Both the position numbers and the translations under genes were made by a program. DNA of 64,000 nt from Aplectana chamaeleonis (Eukaryota; Nematoda; Chromadorea; Rhabditida; Cosmocercidae), in contig JAPDOI010001571.1 in NCBI GenBank assembly GCA_029168955.1, forward strand, positions 1 to 64,000, written 5' to 3'. Positions 1 through 10,916 of the stretch are shown here, in pieces (positions within the stretch are counted from its first letter, which is position 1; each line of letters starts with the position of its first letter). Under the pieces are notes generated by a model, which did not search any database, was not told the DNA's origin, and saw only the letters and a list, made by a program, of their open reading frames with translations.

Positions 1-105
1 GACCGAAATCGATATGCCTGATATGCAATGTCGCAGTCGTCGATCGCAAGAAGAATGATCCCGGCCATATTCTCGTGAACAGAGAGACGACGGTTGGCGC
101 CGATC
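1..105. repeat. dispersed repeat start segment
   Basis: The first 50 bases resemble 33108-33160: both begin GACCGAAATC and run through a similar 'gatatgcctgatatgcaatg'-like stretch to a CGATCGC-type end. The second copy lies about 300 bases below an RTE relic, so this may be RTE untranslated sequence. No coding capacity is visible. Confidence 0.3.
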
Positions 106-650
106 GATGACGAAATCCGGCAAAGTGCCAGATTCTACCGTAATTGGGTGTGCGAGTCCGCAACCGCACCATGTCTTTCTTTTTTTAACATTGCGGTCAA
201 CCTGTAAACCCAACATATATCACACACCTGCCAAGTGCGAGCTCTCAACTCCTGCGGATGAGCGAGATATAGGAGTGAAGCCACTCTGGGGCGCCCACCT
301 CGAGAAGCCACTCTGGCACTTCCCCTTTCAGACGATCTTTGAGCTCAACAGTGGCGAAATGAGCAATGGTTTTTAATTATTATCCCTGTTCTTTCCTTTC
401 CATTCTCAGCCTCCCTATCTATCCAAGCAAGCAGCCCGCACAACAATGATTGCAAATGACGGAGGTTACTAGCTTCGGAAAACTCTGTCCACCATGTTTT
501 TGGGCGCTGCTCAGTTTTCGAGGGGCCACAACCTCCGTTTCCCGGGGTCTTGTACAAATTTCCAGAGACATTACAATTGGAATCAGTGTGAGACCGTTTT
601 CAGGATAGGCAGAAAACAGAAAACCGATTCTGAGGTTGACTGTGCCTTGT
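106..650. mobile_element. MITE family E, 5'-truncated copy
   Basis: From about 215 the sequence matches the family E copy at 59410-59900, sharing the 'gaagccactctgg' and 'gagctca-c-agtggcgaaatga' blocks and the CTCAGCCTC...GCA-AC-GCT segment, and ends ACTGTGCCTT. Bases 106-200 instead resemble 27594-27682 (both contain GATGACGAAATC-GGCAA), so this is a junction of two repeats. The open frames here are incidental. Confidence 0.55.
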
Positions 651-652
651 AA

Positions 653-1127
653 TTAAAGGCAGCATACACGCCGTAAACGTGATTGAGATAACTACGGAAA
701 TATGATGGTATGGCTCAGGTTACCGTTGCCTACGCATTTTGAAGCGTCAAAACTACCCACACAATGCCGCTACATGAAAGTTAGAAGCCTGCCCTGTATT
801 TTCACGCCTCCTGTATTTGCCCTTTACCTGGAACGCAAGGTTGCTGGGTCATATTCACCGTCGGTACTATTGGTAGATTGCCTAACAAGTGAACCACACA
901 CGTCACTGACGGCGAAGATGGCCCATTGCAACTCTCTTCTGCGTTGGAGGAAAGTGGCAAACATACAGGGGCCTGAAAATACAGGGCGGGGCCAACTTAA
1001 CCCATGTAGCGGCATTGTGGGTAGTTTTTGACGCTTCAAAATGCGTAGGCACTTATGTTGTAAAGCCATACGGCTCGATCCACATTGTTATCCCAATCAC
1101 GTTTACGAGCGTGTATGCTGCCTTTAA
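653..1127. mobile_element. MITE family A, copy 1
   Basis: The terminal inverted repeat starts TTAAAGGCAGCATACACGC and continues with GTAAACGTGATTGAGATAAC. The right end is its reverse complement, finishing GCTGCCTTTAA. Subterminal CGTCAAAACTACCCAC also recurs inverted near 1020. Copies 2 and 3 are at 5611-6088 and 30231-30900. There is no transposase. Confidence 0.8.
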
Positions 1128-1443
1128 GTGGTTCTGGAGTTCAAGCCAACGACGTTGCTCTCGCAGCGATTAACTGGCGGACTAATGAAGGGCGACGAGG
1201 GGCACCGTAGAATGTCTCTGAAGTCGTGACAGCAAGGCGTCATTACCAGCTGAGCGGCAACATCGACGCCGCGACGATAAAGTTTTAAAAATTTTTTTTG
1301 TGGCCGCTCCAAAGTTGATAAACAGCGGTTCAGACACGTGACGCTTGCCGTTGGTTATTAGCTAAAAACGGAGCTTTAAATCCCAGTTCTTTCTGACGCT
1401 CTTCTTTTTCCGGAGAGTTATCACGATTGTTTCTAACTCGGGA
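1128..1443. other. intergenic, nothing recognised
   Basis: This spacer lies between MITE families A and B. I see no coding frame, RNA gene or repeat partner elsewhere in the window. Confidence 0.4.
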
Positions 1444-2035
1444 TTTAAAGGCAGAGGTCGCGTCTTACAAATACTTCTCGCCTTCTCTTTCCTCTCTCTG
1501 GAACCCTTTTCTGGGTATAGAGTAGTAGAACCTATAAGCAAAAAAATCGCGAAAAAAACGCTGCTTCTAGGCCAAATTTTGAAGCCTTGAACTTCCTTGT
1601 CTTTTTTTAAATGGTGGACGGAGCTCCATCTCCCACATCATTGGCATCGATGATCTCTCTAGTATCAAGAACAACATCAGGCTGGCTTCTTGAAATTGAA
1701 TTTCAATCAATGAAACTTCTGGATTTATGTACACATCTAGTCAAAAAACATTGGTTGAAGTGCTTTGCTTTCATTGTTCAACTGTTTCATTGGGTAAATT
1801 TGCATTTATTTATTCCTCTGAGTGTCGATGATTTTCGACTGCTTGACATGAGATCAGTCAGATCTTTCTGTGCACGTGTGCACGAACTGAAAGTTTAGGG
1901 TCTTACATAACTTCTAATTCTAGCCCGTTTTTCACCAAGCGCTACCTTCATAGTTTTTCAGCTGTTTTTCATCTGAGCTGATTTTTGTAGTTTTTTTCTT
2001 TGAGCAACGTTTTTCATCGTGACCACTGCCTTTAA
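1444..2035. mobile_element. MITE family B, copy 1
   Basis: The left end is TTTAAAGGCAGAGGTCGCG and the right end is ATCGTGACCACTGCCTTTAA. Internal landmarks (CTGGGTATAGAGTAGTAG, GGTGGACGGAGCTCCA, TAGCCCGTTTTTCACC) recur in the copies at 30896-31256 and, inverted, 58859-59415. This is the most complete copy with 'plus' polarity. The 95-codon frame inside it is not conserved as protein. Confidence 0.8.
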
Positions 2036-2645
2036 GAACTAGGAAAGAGTCTTTAAGTGATCAACGCTCATTCGTAGATTCGGAACGAGGTTCGGCAAAC
2101 TCGTATCGTAGCATATTTGGTGGAGAGTACAGCTGTTGTGTTCACGAGTCCATTGGAAGAGCGTGCTACGCACAGCAACTTCTGCGTTCAGAGGTATATT
2201 TTCAACGATTCTTCATTTTTCCAGCTGTTTAAACTGTTTATATGTACTTCCTGCAAACAAATGAGCACTGGCATTTACATCGCAAAACTGGATTTGTTTA
2301 CCTCCTAAGCTTTGTTTGTTCTCAATCTCTCACGCCAGTTTAGTGTTAATGTTTTAATATGCAGGGTCAGCTTTGAGGCAAGATAATGAAACCTCAAGTG
2401 GTAGGAGCATCTAGATAGAGCCTGCCTGTAAAAGGATTTATTCAGCACTCTACTGATAATAATTTCAGACCCGCCTCCTGAGGTGTAGGCGTCGACCTCT
2501 CCGGAATCAAATATTCTCTCACGCAAAGGGAGGGTAATTCGTATACGATTCGTCTTGGCCAAAAACGAAGTTTCTAGAAGAGCTGACTTTGGCAGCTTCA
2601 GGAATCAATCAGCACCTGAAAATTTGATATATCTGGTGAGAGTTT
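2036..2645. other. intergenic, nothing recognised
   Basis: AT-rich sequence with short incidental frames on both strands and no matches found elsewhere in the window. Confidence 0.35.
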
Positions 2646-2962
2646 TGCCAGCAGCGATGGAAGAAGTGACCTGGTGAGGTTGCGCACTTGTCCTAACATA
2701 CGGTAGCTTGTTAGTGGTATCACTCATTTTTCCTGGAAACAGCTGTGATAGAATGGTCAGTCTGTGTTTCTCACTTTACGACTACATCTGTGGAAGCAAT
2801 GAAAACAGGTGAAAATGATAGAGTGAAGCAGAAACTCACCGACCACCTTCTCAGTTATTTCGAAAAAAATTTCGAGTGATAACACAACCTCAGACTACAG
2901 TATGTTTGGGAGAGTCCTCGCAACCTCGCCAGGTCCTACTTCCATTGCCGTAGACTATAGGT
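2646..2962. mobile_element. palindromic MITE, copy 1 of the GTCTACAGCAATGG family
   Basis: The right end ATTGCCGTAGACTATAG and subterminal GGTGAGGTTGCGCAC / GCAACCTCGCCAGGTC form an inverted repeat across 317 bases. The better preserved second copy at 19994-20290 shares the inner blocks TCCTAACATAC-GTAG and TATCACTCA. The left terminus is degenerate. Confidence 0.65.
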
Positions 2963-3549
2963 TGTCGAATAATGAAACGGCCGTTTTTTGAAAAAACCAT
3001 TTTTCCTCGCTCGGCTGGAGCACATTTAGCAAAAGCGTTATATATCATCTCGAGAGCGCTTTTCTTCTATCTGACGCTTTCTGTTGCACTGTGTAAAACT
3101 CCAATCTATTTTCGAAATTCACATCAGAATTTTCTGTGGTCCAAGTACTCGCATATTTTGAAATGTTTATGTTTGCCCGCCATTCATTCGAAGCACCAAA
3201 TCAGCCAAGGGGTGATCGAACATTTGGAGAGGACTAGATTATAGCACCAATTAGATTATGAAAAAATTCTAATGGGAGTGAATAATGCATTTTTTTAAAT
3301 TAGAACTCCTGCAGATTCCCTTCTATGGGAAATACTTCAAGGCATCACACTTAATAGCTTGAGTAACTACAAGGAATCTCTCCTCTACTCCCACTCCCAT
3401 CAACGAAGCTTATTTTTGCGAATGTGACTTTTTGTTTGATTTCTAGAAAAATGGGAAAGGACGCGTCGATGGATGCTACAGCAAATAAGTAACGATGATT
3501 GGAAAATGCCTGGTAGCACTATGGAAGTTTGATGCCTCAAAGGCAGGTA
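2963..3549. other. intergenic, nothing recognised
   Basis: Spacer with an incidental 90-codon frame (2972-3244, plus) that has no recognisable motif. Confidence 0.35.
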
Positions 3550-3990
3550 GTTCACGATAGAAAATGTGTTTCAGATCTCCGTACTAGGGATGGGTAGTGG
3601 AGGGGGCAACACTGTGACGTTAACATCGGAAAGAACGTGCATAAAAACATGCCAGGAAGTAGCTCCTGAAAGCAGCTTCGCTGCCACTTTAAGCGCAAGG
3701 CAAACCCCAAAAGCGCACTGCCTGCCCTCCGATCGTGAACAAATGAAAACCTCGAGATCGTCAGGATGAGCGATATGGTTTCCAATCAATGGCTCCGTTC
3801 TTCCCTTCATTCTCAACTTTTCCTTCTTTACTCAGGTCAGCTTGCATACATCGGCTGCAAAGGACGTAAGTCACAAGCCTAGGACAATCTCGTCCACCAT
3901 GCTTTCCCAGCTCATTTTTTCGAGAGACTACATAACTCCCTTCCTAGAAGGAAAAAAAACAGAAAAACGCTTATCCTCATCGTGAAATCT
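3550..3990. mobile_element. MITE family D, copy 1 (ends eroded)
   Basis: Starts CACGATAGAAAATGTGTTTCAG and carries GGGATGGGTAGTGGAGGGG, both also seen in the copy at 17940-18426. It continues with the family D core GCTC-GTTCTTCCCTTCATTCTC and TTACTCAGGTCAGC, shared with 29279-29769 and (inverted) 35896-36390. The TTTAAAGGC ends are missing here. Confidence 0.65.
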
Positions 3991-4785
3991 TTGATTTTTA
4001 AAGCATTTGGAAGCGTGAACAATATAGAAGAGGATCTGCAGAAGTCCCATTTTTAGAAAAAGTGCGAGAATTGCCCCATTGGAAAAATTTCGCGAATCTG
4101 TTTTGGTGCTTCCTCTATTCAGTTCTCACAGAGATTCGAATTTTCAGTTGACCATGCGGCTGTCCTTGTTATTGAGCAGACGTGAATATGTACCCCAAAA
4201 ATATTCGATACCTGGATGGCACACTAATTTTTGGATGCAAAATTCGAAAGTGGTCGGGTCTTAAGGGATCTGACAGAAAACATTAGATAGAGGAGGGAAT
4301 GCTCTTCCCCAAAATGCCATATTACACTTTGCCAAAAAGAGTCTCAGCCGAGCGAAGACCAAAAAAAGGTTTGTAAAAAAGGCCATTCGCTTACCGACAG
4401 CCTGATCAACTCTGATAAATCTCCAAGTGGTCTTCGATTTTGATTATTACTAGCAGCGAAGCGGTGGGCCTCGCTGGAAAAATTGGGGGACCGGAAAGTA
4501 TCTCGTTTTCCACTACATGCTGGGACCCAAACACCTGCTTTGATTACTTTCCCAATCTGCTTCAAAATGTTCTTTGAATGGTCGATTAGGTTGGCGGTTA
4601 AAGGCAGCAGACACACGCTCAAAAATGATATCGATTTTATTATATGAGGTACGAAAATGGTAGTGTGGAGGAACTAACGAAAAAACCAACGAAAACTGTA
4701 TGGTAATAGAGGAATGACGGTTGTTTCTGTTATCGGGTGAAAGTGGACGAGTTACTTAGTGCGCGATTGAAACAGCGAATATTAA
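3991..4785. other. intergenic, nothing recognised
   Basis: No reading frame, RNA or repeat partner that I can support. A 92-codon minus frame at 4344-4622 has no recognisable features. Confidence 0.35.
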
Positions 4786-4789
4786 AGCG

Positions 4790-5275
4790 CATCGTATCAA
4801 GGTACGCGCTGAAACCACTCACCGTTTTTGAGTTTTAAATCATTGGTTGGGCCCCTCGAGAACGTGCTCCGCTGTATGCTAGTTTGTCGGGTCACATAAG
4901 CATTATTGGGAAGATATGGGTGATCGAATGCCTCGAATTCCACCAAGAGAGGCCAAGCTTTAACAGCCATGTGGGTGCATAAAATGAAAAAATGAAATGA
5001 AGGTTTTCAATAAGCGATATCGCGTAAATGAGTGGAAGTTGATGTATCATTTGTTGATAAGCTACCTTCTTTTCTCATTTGAGGCCACATGGCTGCCGGA
5101 AGGCCGGCCTCTTTTTTTGTGGAATTTGAGGTGCATTCGATCCTCCCATATCTTCCCAATGATGCGTCGGTGACCCGACAAAAATCGTACTCCACGTTCT
5201 CAGGCGGGCCCAGCCAATGATTCAAACTCAAAAAACGGTGAATGGTTTTCAGCGCGTACGATGCCTTTTTTAACA
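4790..5275. mobile_element. foldback element with family F-like end
   Basis: Arms of about 185 bases (4797-4980 and 5077-5262) are inverted copies: left GGTACGCGCTGAAACCACTC pairs with right GGTTTTCAGCGCGTACGA, and GGGCCCCTCGAGAACGTG pairs with CACGTTCTCAGGCGGGCCC. The right end continues GATGCCTTTTTTAA, the same kind of terminus as MITE family F. The central 95 bases are unique. Confidence 0.75.
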
Positions 5276-5608
5276 ACAAAAACGGTTGAAATAGGGAAGC
5301 CGATATACTCTTACAGTCTGTACATGAACGTTCACTCCTCGTTTGAAGCATCAAACACCACCCAAAGTGACTGTATTAGAGAAACGATGGATCTGGACGA
5401 GTTTGTATTTTGGGGGCGGGTCGTTCGAAGCCCAGGGGCGGGGTTGAGAAGTTTTTCGACCTTGCATTGCTCAAATTTAGAACAGTTTTGACTTGTTTTT
5501 GACGTGCTTCCAACCGCGTGTGGGCATTCTACTCTAGAGCCATACGTCCCCAGTAACGTAGCGAAGCTTAACTCCTAACAACTTTTTCGAGCGTGTCTGT
5601 TGTCGTTA
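5276..5608. other. intergenic spacer
   Basis: Unique sequence between the foldback element and MITE family A copy 2. Nothing recognised. Confidence 0.35.
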
Positions 5609-5610
5609 AA

Positions 5611-6088
5611 TGAAGGCAGCATACACATATTGTAAACGTGATTGAGATAACTGCGGAAAAGAGACGGTATGAAGTCTCAGAACAGAATGCCTACGCATTT
5701 GGAAGCGTCAAAAACGACCCACATTGCCGTCACAGGAGTAAGATATCTCCCTTGGCTGTATATCGCCCTCTGTATTAGCTTTTTTCCTCTAACTTCAGGT
5801 TGCTGGGTCATATTCACCTGTCATTACGACGTAGTGTTGTTCACTTGTTAGGCAATCCACCAAGAGTACCAACGGTGAAGATGACCCAGCAATCTTGCGC
5901 GTTGCAGGAAAAGCGCAAATACAGGGGCGTGAAAGTACGGGCGGGGGTCAAATTTGCTACTTCTGTAGCGGCATTTCCTGGGTCGTTTTTGTCGCTACAA
6001 AATGCGTATTCGTTGTGTTATGAGCCATACCATTCTATTTCCGTAGTTATCTCAATCACGTTTATGAGCGTGTAATGCTGCCTTTAAG
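5611..6088. mobile_element. MITE family A, copy 2
   Basis: Ends are TGAAGGCAGCATACACAT and GTGTAATGCTGCCTTTAA, with the shared subterminal GTAAACGTGATTGAGATAAC. The interior matches copy 1, including the TACGCATTT-GAAGCGTCAAAA block and its inverted partner near 6000. Confidence 0.8.
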
Positions 6089-6880
6089 GCTATTAGACAA
6101 TTCCTCAATCGTCTGACACGGATTTTGCTTCCCTTACCTCCGCCTTTAGCACGTCGTTGTCTAACCTTGATGGTTTTCCTGATCGATACGGCTCCGAAAA
6201 AATCAAAATAACCTCGGATTTCGACTCGTAAACCAGCTTTCGCATTTACGAATGTCCAATACGTTTGGATAAACATCGCAAATGTTTTTTGGTAGCAACT
6301 GTGGCGTGACAAAGCCCTTGCGAAACTTAAAAAGCATGCAATCCCGGATGTTTACCTCTTCTGGTATTTGGCCGGCCATTTTAACCAAATTATACAGAAA
6401 AATGTAATTCAATCGTCTATTAGTAAAGAGGTCATTATAACCTCACAATTTCTTGGGTACGCCTCTGAACCAAACACTGAGCTGATAAATGCCAATCAAG
6501 TATTGACAGGCACAGAAACGACATTACTTTCTGGTCCCCACATCAAGCTGGTGATAAGGGTGTTCCGACGAAAAAGCGCCCGCTCCCTGCTGTGACAATC
6601 AAAATCGAGGGCCTACTATAAATGTTCCTGAGCATACAATACCGCTGCTATGCAAGGAAAAAGGGGCGGTATTGCCAAAATGGGCAACAGAACCGTTTTT
6701 CAACCACAACTCGCTTCAGATTTGAACTTTTAAAGCTCCGAAAAGTTCAGCATATCGTAATCCGAACAATCATTTCAAAATGTTTTGCAGAATTCAGGAT
6801 AAACCTCATTTTTCAAGGTGAAATATATTTTCACTTTTAATAAAGCTCGAGTTCGCGTACGAAGGTTTCTGACTGGACGG
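6089..6880. other. intergenic, nothing recognised
   Basis: Several 60-86 codon frames on both strands overlap one another and none shows a recognisable domain. Confidence 0.35.
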
Positions 6881-6899
6881 GCTCATGATACTGTCGTTG

Positions 6900-6995
6900 A
6901 AATTGTTGTTGAAACTCAAAATGCGGTGAATTTTGTCGTTATGAACCGCTTTATTCGCGACGTTTTGGGCCGTGAACCCTTCTTCAGGCGGCTAT
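6900..6995 (-). mobile_element. LINE-like 3' end signature (relic)
   Basis: On the minus strand this reads GCCTGAAGAAGGGTTCAC, then CCCAAAACGTCGCGAATAAAG. A CTGAAGAAG motif, a GGCC-AAACGT motif and AATAAA in that order is an arrangement I associate with 3' ends of some LINE elements. No reverse transcriptase frame is visible next to it. Confidence 0.35.
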
Positions 6996-7556
6996 AATGA
7001 AAATCACTTTTGAAAACAAATTACACACGATTGACGCCACGAACACGATCAAAGCCAACCTTGACCTTGTGGTAGCGGCAAGGAAGGTGGAGGAGAAAGG
7101 ATTACGGTTCTCCAGACGATTAGCCGGCTTGAGCAGCGCCGTGGTAGCGAACGACTACAGAACGGTCGACTATCAGTGATCGAAATCGTTGCGCTGGATG
7201 GTCAGCATCATCATCGCGTCTTTCATTTCATCCCGGTTGTTCATTGAGGTGCATCCAACTTTATTTCAAGCGCCTCTCTTATCTTCCTCTCTGCCGTATC
7301 CGACTATTTCTCCATATCAAAGTTGCTCTCAAAAATTTGAAACTTTAAATTTGATCATGATACTGTAATATCATGATCAAATTCATAGATAACTGCATCT
7401 TAAAAATAGGTTTCCAACTGGAAAGTCCGAAACTATTGCATACAGTTTGATAGATCGTGGCACGTTGAACATTTTGGTCCTTTCAGAATTGAAAACGGAA
7501 CACATTGAGGCGAGTTGTGTTCGAAAGACGTTTTGGGTGCCCACTTTGCTTGTTCA
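6996..7556. other. intergenic with a short AT inverted repeat
   Basis: Contains a local inverted repeat AAATTTGATCATGATA / TATCATGATCAAATT around 7347-7382. Reading frames here are short and unrecognised. Confidence 0.35.
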
Positions 7557-7558
7557 TC

Positions 7559-7603
7559 GTTCGATCGGGGAAGTACAACGGTATTGTACTTCCTCGATCG
7601 AAC
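7559..7603. repeat. 20-base stem hairpin
   Basis: The left arm GTTCGATCGGGGAAGTACAA and right arm TTGTACTTCCTCGATCGAAC pair with one G:T wobble around a five-base loop CGGTA. The stem does not extend outward, so it is shorter than a typical miRNA precursor. Confidence 0.7.
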
Positions 7604-7689
7604 ATCGCAGCGCAGTTTTTCTAATACTTAGCGAGCGAAAATTAATATGGCTTGGCTACAAAACACTTTCGCTTTCGCCCGTTTTGGAA

Positions 7690-8790
7690 AGTGTGAACGC
7701 CACTTCGGTCGGGTTGCGAGTGCACATTGCTGCCTGTGGGCGCCGGCGGCCGCCTGCGTTTTCGAGCGTCTCTTTCTGGAAGCGACATAAACAGCTAAAA
7801 AACGGCCAAGATTCTTATCCGATCATATATTTGTAAATGTTCTGATGATGGCTACTACCAATTCATAAAATATGAGAATTTCCCACGAGAAAAATGTGTT
7901 TTCTTGAGATTTTCGCTTCCTGCGAATTTTGACCACTCTAATATCTTCCTTCGAAGAAACAATATCGGAATTTCGGAATGATAAATAAAGGAGAAAGGAT
8001 GTTACTTTATTTTTTTAATCGAGGTTAAAGGCGTCGTACGCGTAGAAAACCGTATATTATTTTTTCATGTTTTTGTACAGCTTGGCCTCTGTAGTGAACG
8101 GAAATTTCTGAAGGGGCTATGAAAACCTTCATTTGTAAAGAAAAGTCAATCAGAACACATTGTAAATACGAATTTGGATTTTGCGCCAAAATCCTTTTTG
8201 GAAGTTTTTCTGCTTTTGGAGGCCTCGTCACTGTCATTTTCGGAGTTTTTCTGCATGTGGAGTTCGTGCCGTAACTATTTTTCTTGTTGTCTTACGGTCG
8301 CACCAACATTCTAGGAAAAATGTGCTAGATGACTGGTGAGAATTGGTGGCGGATCTTTATCTTTGACGCCTTCTAACCTCATTGCCCAACGCTTTGACGC
8401 GCCAAAGTTTACCGGTGTAGTCTACCGGGCTCAATCATGAAATTGAACCTGAAAATGGGAATTGAATTCCAGCGCGAACGATGCCCTCAATGAATTAGAA
8501 ATTCGCAGAGATGTAACATATAGAAAATACTACCTATGAAATTTTGACTTTCCAATCAATTCATGTGCGTTCATGTTGAGTAAAAACCGGTTGTAGAATA
8601 CAAATCCTGCTAATTTGATTCTTTGATCATCCTAGCGATAATTCAAAGTGGTAAGCAGAATCGGGTTCCCGAAAAATTGTAATGCGATTTTTCACACCTG
8701 TTAGACCTGACCATATTTCTTTTCTGTCTCATCTTATATATGAAATTCGTAAACAGCACACGCAGCTGTAACGAAAACAGGGATCTGTTG
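7690..8790 (+). repeat. dispersed repeat R7, copy 1, interrupted by a MITE
   Basis: Inverted relative to 11880-12510. Shared blocks in order: AGTGCACATTGCTGCC, CATATTTTATAAATTGGTAGTAG-like, GGAGAAAGGATGTTACTTT, GGTTGTAGAATA-AAATCCTGC, GATTCTTTGATCATCCTAG, and CACCTGTTAGACC. Family F MITE copy 1 is inserted at 8029-8486; the other copy lacks it, giving an empty site. Confidence 0.75.
8025..8490. mobile_element. MITE family F, copy 1, with TTAA/TCAA target duplication
   Basis: The element body is 8029-8486, beginning AGGCGTCGTACGCG and ending GCGCGAACGATGCC. It is flanked by TTAA (8025-8028) and TCAA (8487-8490). The uninterrupted copy of the surrounding repeat (12165-12185, reverse strand) reads ATCGAGGTCAATGAATTG at this point, so a single TCAA was duplicated on insertion. 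The interior matches 29766-30234. Confidence 0.85.
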
Positions 8791-8794
8791 GACC

Positions 8795-9345
8795 ATTTAC
8801 CGATGTTCGAATTCTTAGCTGGGGTTATCATCAAACCTGTGTCGCGCTCTACCCTACGAAAGGCAACACCTGTCACCGACATTTAGCACCTCCTGCGTTT
8901 GTGCAATTTTTTCGATAACTAGCACCTAATCGTTCAAACAGTGAGCCACAATCTTCCCGAAGCACCCGGCCTCAGAACAAAGAGAGACGTTTGAAAGTTA
9001 TTTCGCATTTTTTTCAACAACTAAAAATTAGAGTTTTTCATCAGATTACCTCGGGTTCGCGTCCCTGTTTTTTCTCTTTCTAGGAAAGCTGTGGAAGCCA
9101 GCTAACAATGACTCTGCAATAGCTGAAGACTTTTGATTGCGTTTTATGTTAGTCAAAACTTGACTAGTCGGTCAAAGTTAACATTGTTGTAACTTCTCCT
9201 ATCTCTAGTCGAGCTCATATTGGATATAGAATCGAGGGATTGTGGCCAATTTAGTATCCACATACACATCGACATATTACACGGAAAAGGGATTAAAAAC
9301 GCTGAGTTAGATTTTATTGCATTTTTAGGCTCGGAGAAAGTACGA
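8795..9345. other. intergenic, nothing recognised
   Basis: Unique AT-rich sequence. No supported gene or repeat partner in the window. Confidence 0.35.
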
Positions 9346-9404
9346 GCCCCAGAGAGGCTTTCTGGGGCGGACCAGGCCCCGCCTCTCGACGCGGACCTCA
9401 GAGA

Positions 9405-9480
9405 AACTCACGGCCCGTCCGCGGCGGAAGATGAGCTTTCCGGACGGTCCGCGGCACTTGACGGCTGATCCGCGGCACAA
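9405..9480. repeat. short GGTCCGCGGC-type repeat cluster
   Basis: Four spaced copies of TCCGCGGC (CCGTCCGCGGCGGA, GGTCCGCGGCACTTGACGG, TGATCCGCGGCACA). The same motif forms a regular array at 11620-11795 in the same orientation. Confidence 0.55.
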
Positions 9481-9752
9481 TTGAGAGCGGGCTGGTCAAA
9501 CGGCCCATCCGCGTCGCTGTGTGTTCTCGATGGGGTGGTTTCGAGGCGCACCGGCAGTCCACCATCTCGATACCGACCGTTCAAAAGCAGCCACATATAT
9601 TTTTTGAATTGTTTTTGGATTCCACGCCTCCACCACCTCCTCCCCCAAGATCTCAAGAGGATTTTTCAGCAGCTGACTTCGACTTTCTCGTATTTGTGAC
9701 TTTGCCAAGCTAATTTTTCTTTCCAGATGCCGTCGCAACAACTTCTAGGGCA

Positions 9753-9962
9753 GAAAAAGGTACTCTCTCGGAATAGACGACCCACTAGAGAAATTTCATG
9801 AGAAATGATCTTCCCACTAAAGCCGTCGAATGATTTAGACTTTTCTAAACATACTGAACTGTTTGATGTGACCAACCGAGCGGTAGGTCAGTGTTCGAGC
9901 GATTGCTAATTTTTGTATTCTTTAGTGGGTCGTCTATTCCGGAAAGAGCACTCCAGAAAATT
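9753..9962. mobile_element. small MITE with 30-base inverted ends
   Basis: Left GGTACTCTCTCGGAATAGAC (then GACCCACTA) pairs with right TAGTGGGTC, then GTCTATTCCGGAAAGAGCAC. Both flanks read AGAAAA (9752-9757 and 9957-9962), a possible six-base target duplication. No coding content. Confidence 0.6.
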
Positions 9963-10714
9963 CCCGGTGGTAAGTAAATTTTCATATTATCGTTCATTTT
10001 TGAGATTCTCTTCTGATTTTGTTCCTTTTTCATTCAAATAATCTTCATGATTGTATGGTTTCGTAATTCTCCTCATGTGTTTTTTTTCAACAATAGTTCC
10101 GGTTTGATCACGAGTTCGATCGATATCGGCATGAAACCATCTACCCTAGGAAACCAAACAATCATATAAATCACTGGAATGTAAGGAAGAAAAACAAAAG
10201 GAGAGAATTGCAAAAATAAACGTGAAATAAAAAATAAAATACAACCGTGAATTTCTTCTCCCCTGGAAGTTGTTGCGGAGGCATCTGGAAGGAGAAAATG
10301 GTGTGCATGTAGATATAAGACTTTAATATATGAAGAAACACAGAAGGACGGGTTTAATCACAGGAGCCAAGAAAATTGAAGAAAATGAAAAACACCTATA
10401 TTCAGCTGATCCGCTGCGGCGCAGGAATCTCGTCCGGCTCGAGCGCGTGCGGCCGCGAAGCGTCTCAATACGCAATCGCGGAGGGGAATTTGACGCAAAG
10501 GAGTGAAATTTGACGCAGAGAAGCACAGTACATGAACTTTGCTTCCATGAAGTGGGATTTTCTAGAAGAGCGCACTTCTTGTATTCTCGCTCAGTGTGTC
10601 TTGCTTACGCAATTAAAATGCACGCAGTTCCGCTTACAGTAACCAGAAAATCAAATCGTTCGCCGCCGCAACTGCCGCTCTTGTCGCGGACTGGTGTATG
10701 GGTTCTCTGACCTG
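9963..10714. other. intergenic, nothing recognised
   Basis: Includes a loose inverted pair ATGATTGTATGGTTTC / GAAACCAAACAATCAT (10047-10062, 10149-10164). No gene supported. Confidence 0.35.
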
Positions 10715-10715
10715 G

Positions 10716-10900
10716 CCAATTAGAGGTGGTGGTTATCGTGTATCAACATCTGAGGAGGCGGAAGAAACAGGAGGAGCGAGGTTCTGATTGGACGCAACGC
10801 AGGGCTAGCCCGTGTTGCGTCCAATCAGGAAGCTTGCTCCTCCCCGTTTCTCCCGCCTCTTCAGGGTGTTGATACACGATGGCCACCACTCCCAATTAGA
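10716..10900. mobile_element. palindromic MITE with CCAATTA(GA) duplication
   Basis: A near-perfect inverted repeat: GGTGGTGGTTATCGTGTATC on the left, GATACACGATGGCCACCACT on the right, and GATTGGACGCAACGC / GTTGCGTCCAATCAG beside the centre. The element is about 10725-10891. The direct repeat CCAATTAGA flanks it at 10716-10724 and 10892-10900. The exact duplication (7 to 9 bases) depends on where the ends are placed. Confidence 0.85.
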
Positions 10901-10916
10901 TGGAAACAGAGTCAGT

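Noticed and set aside
1611..1898. 95-codon plus frame as a gene
   Set aside because: It sits inside MITE family B, and the other two copies do not preserve the frame.
7559..7603. Rho-independent terminator or pre-miRNA
   Set aside because: Terminators of that type are bacterial and there is no T tract; the stem is too short and does not extend as a miRNA precursor would.
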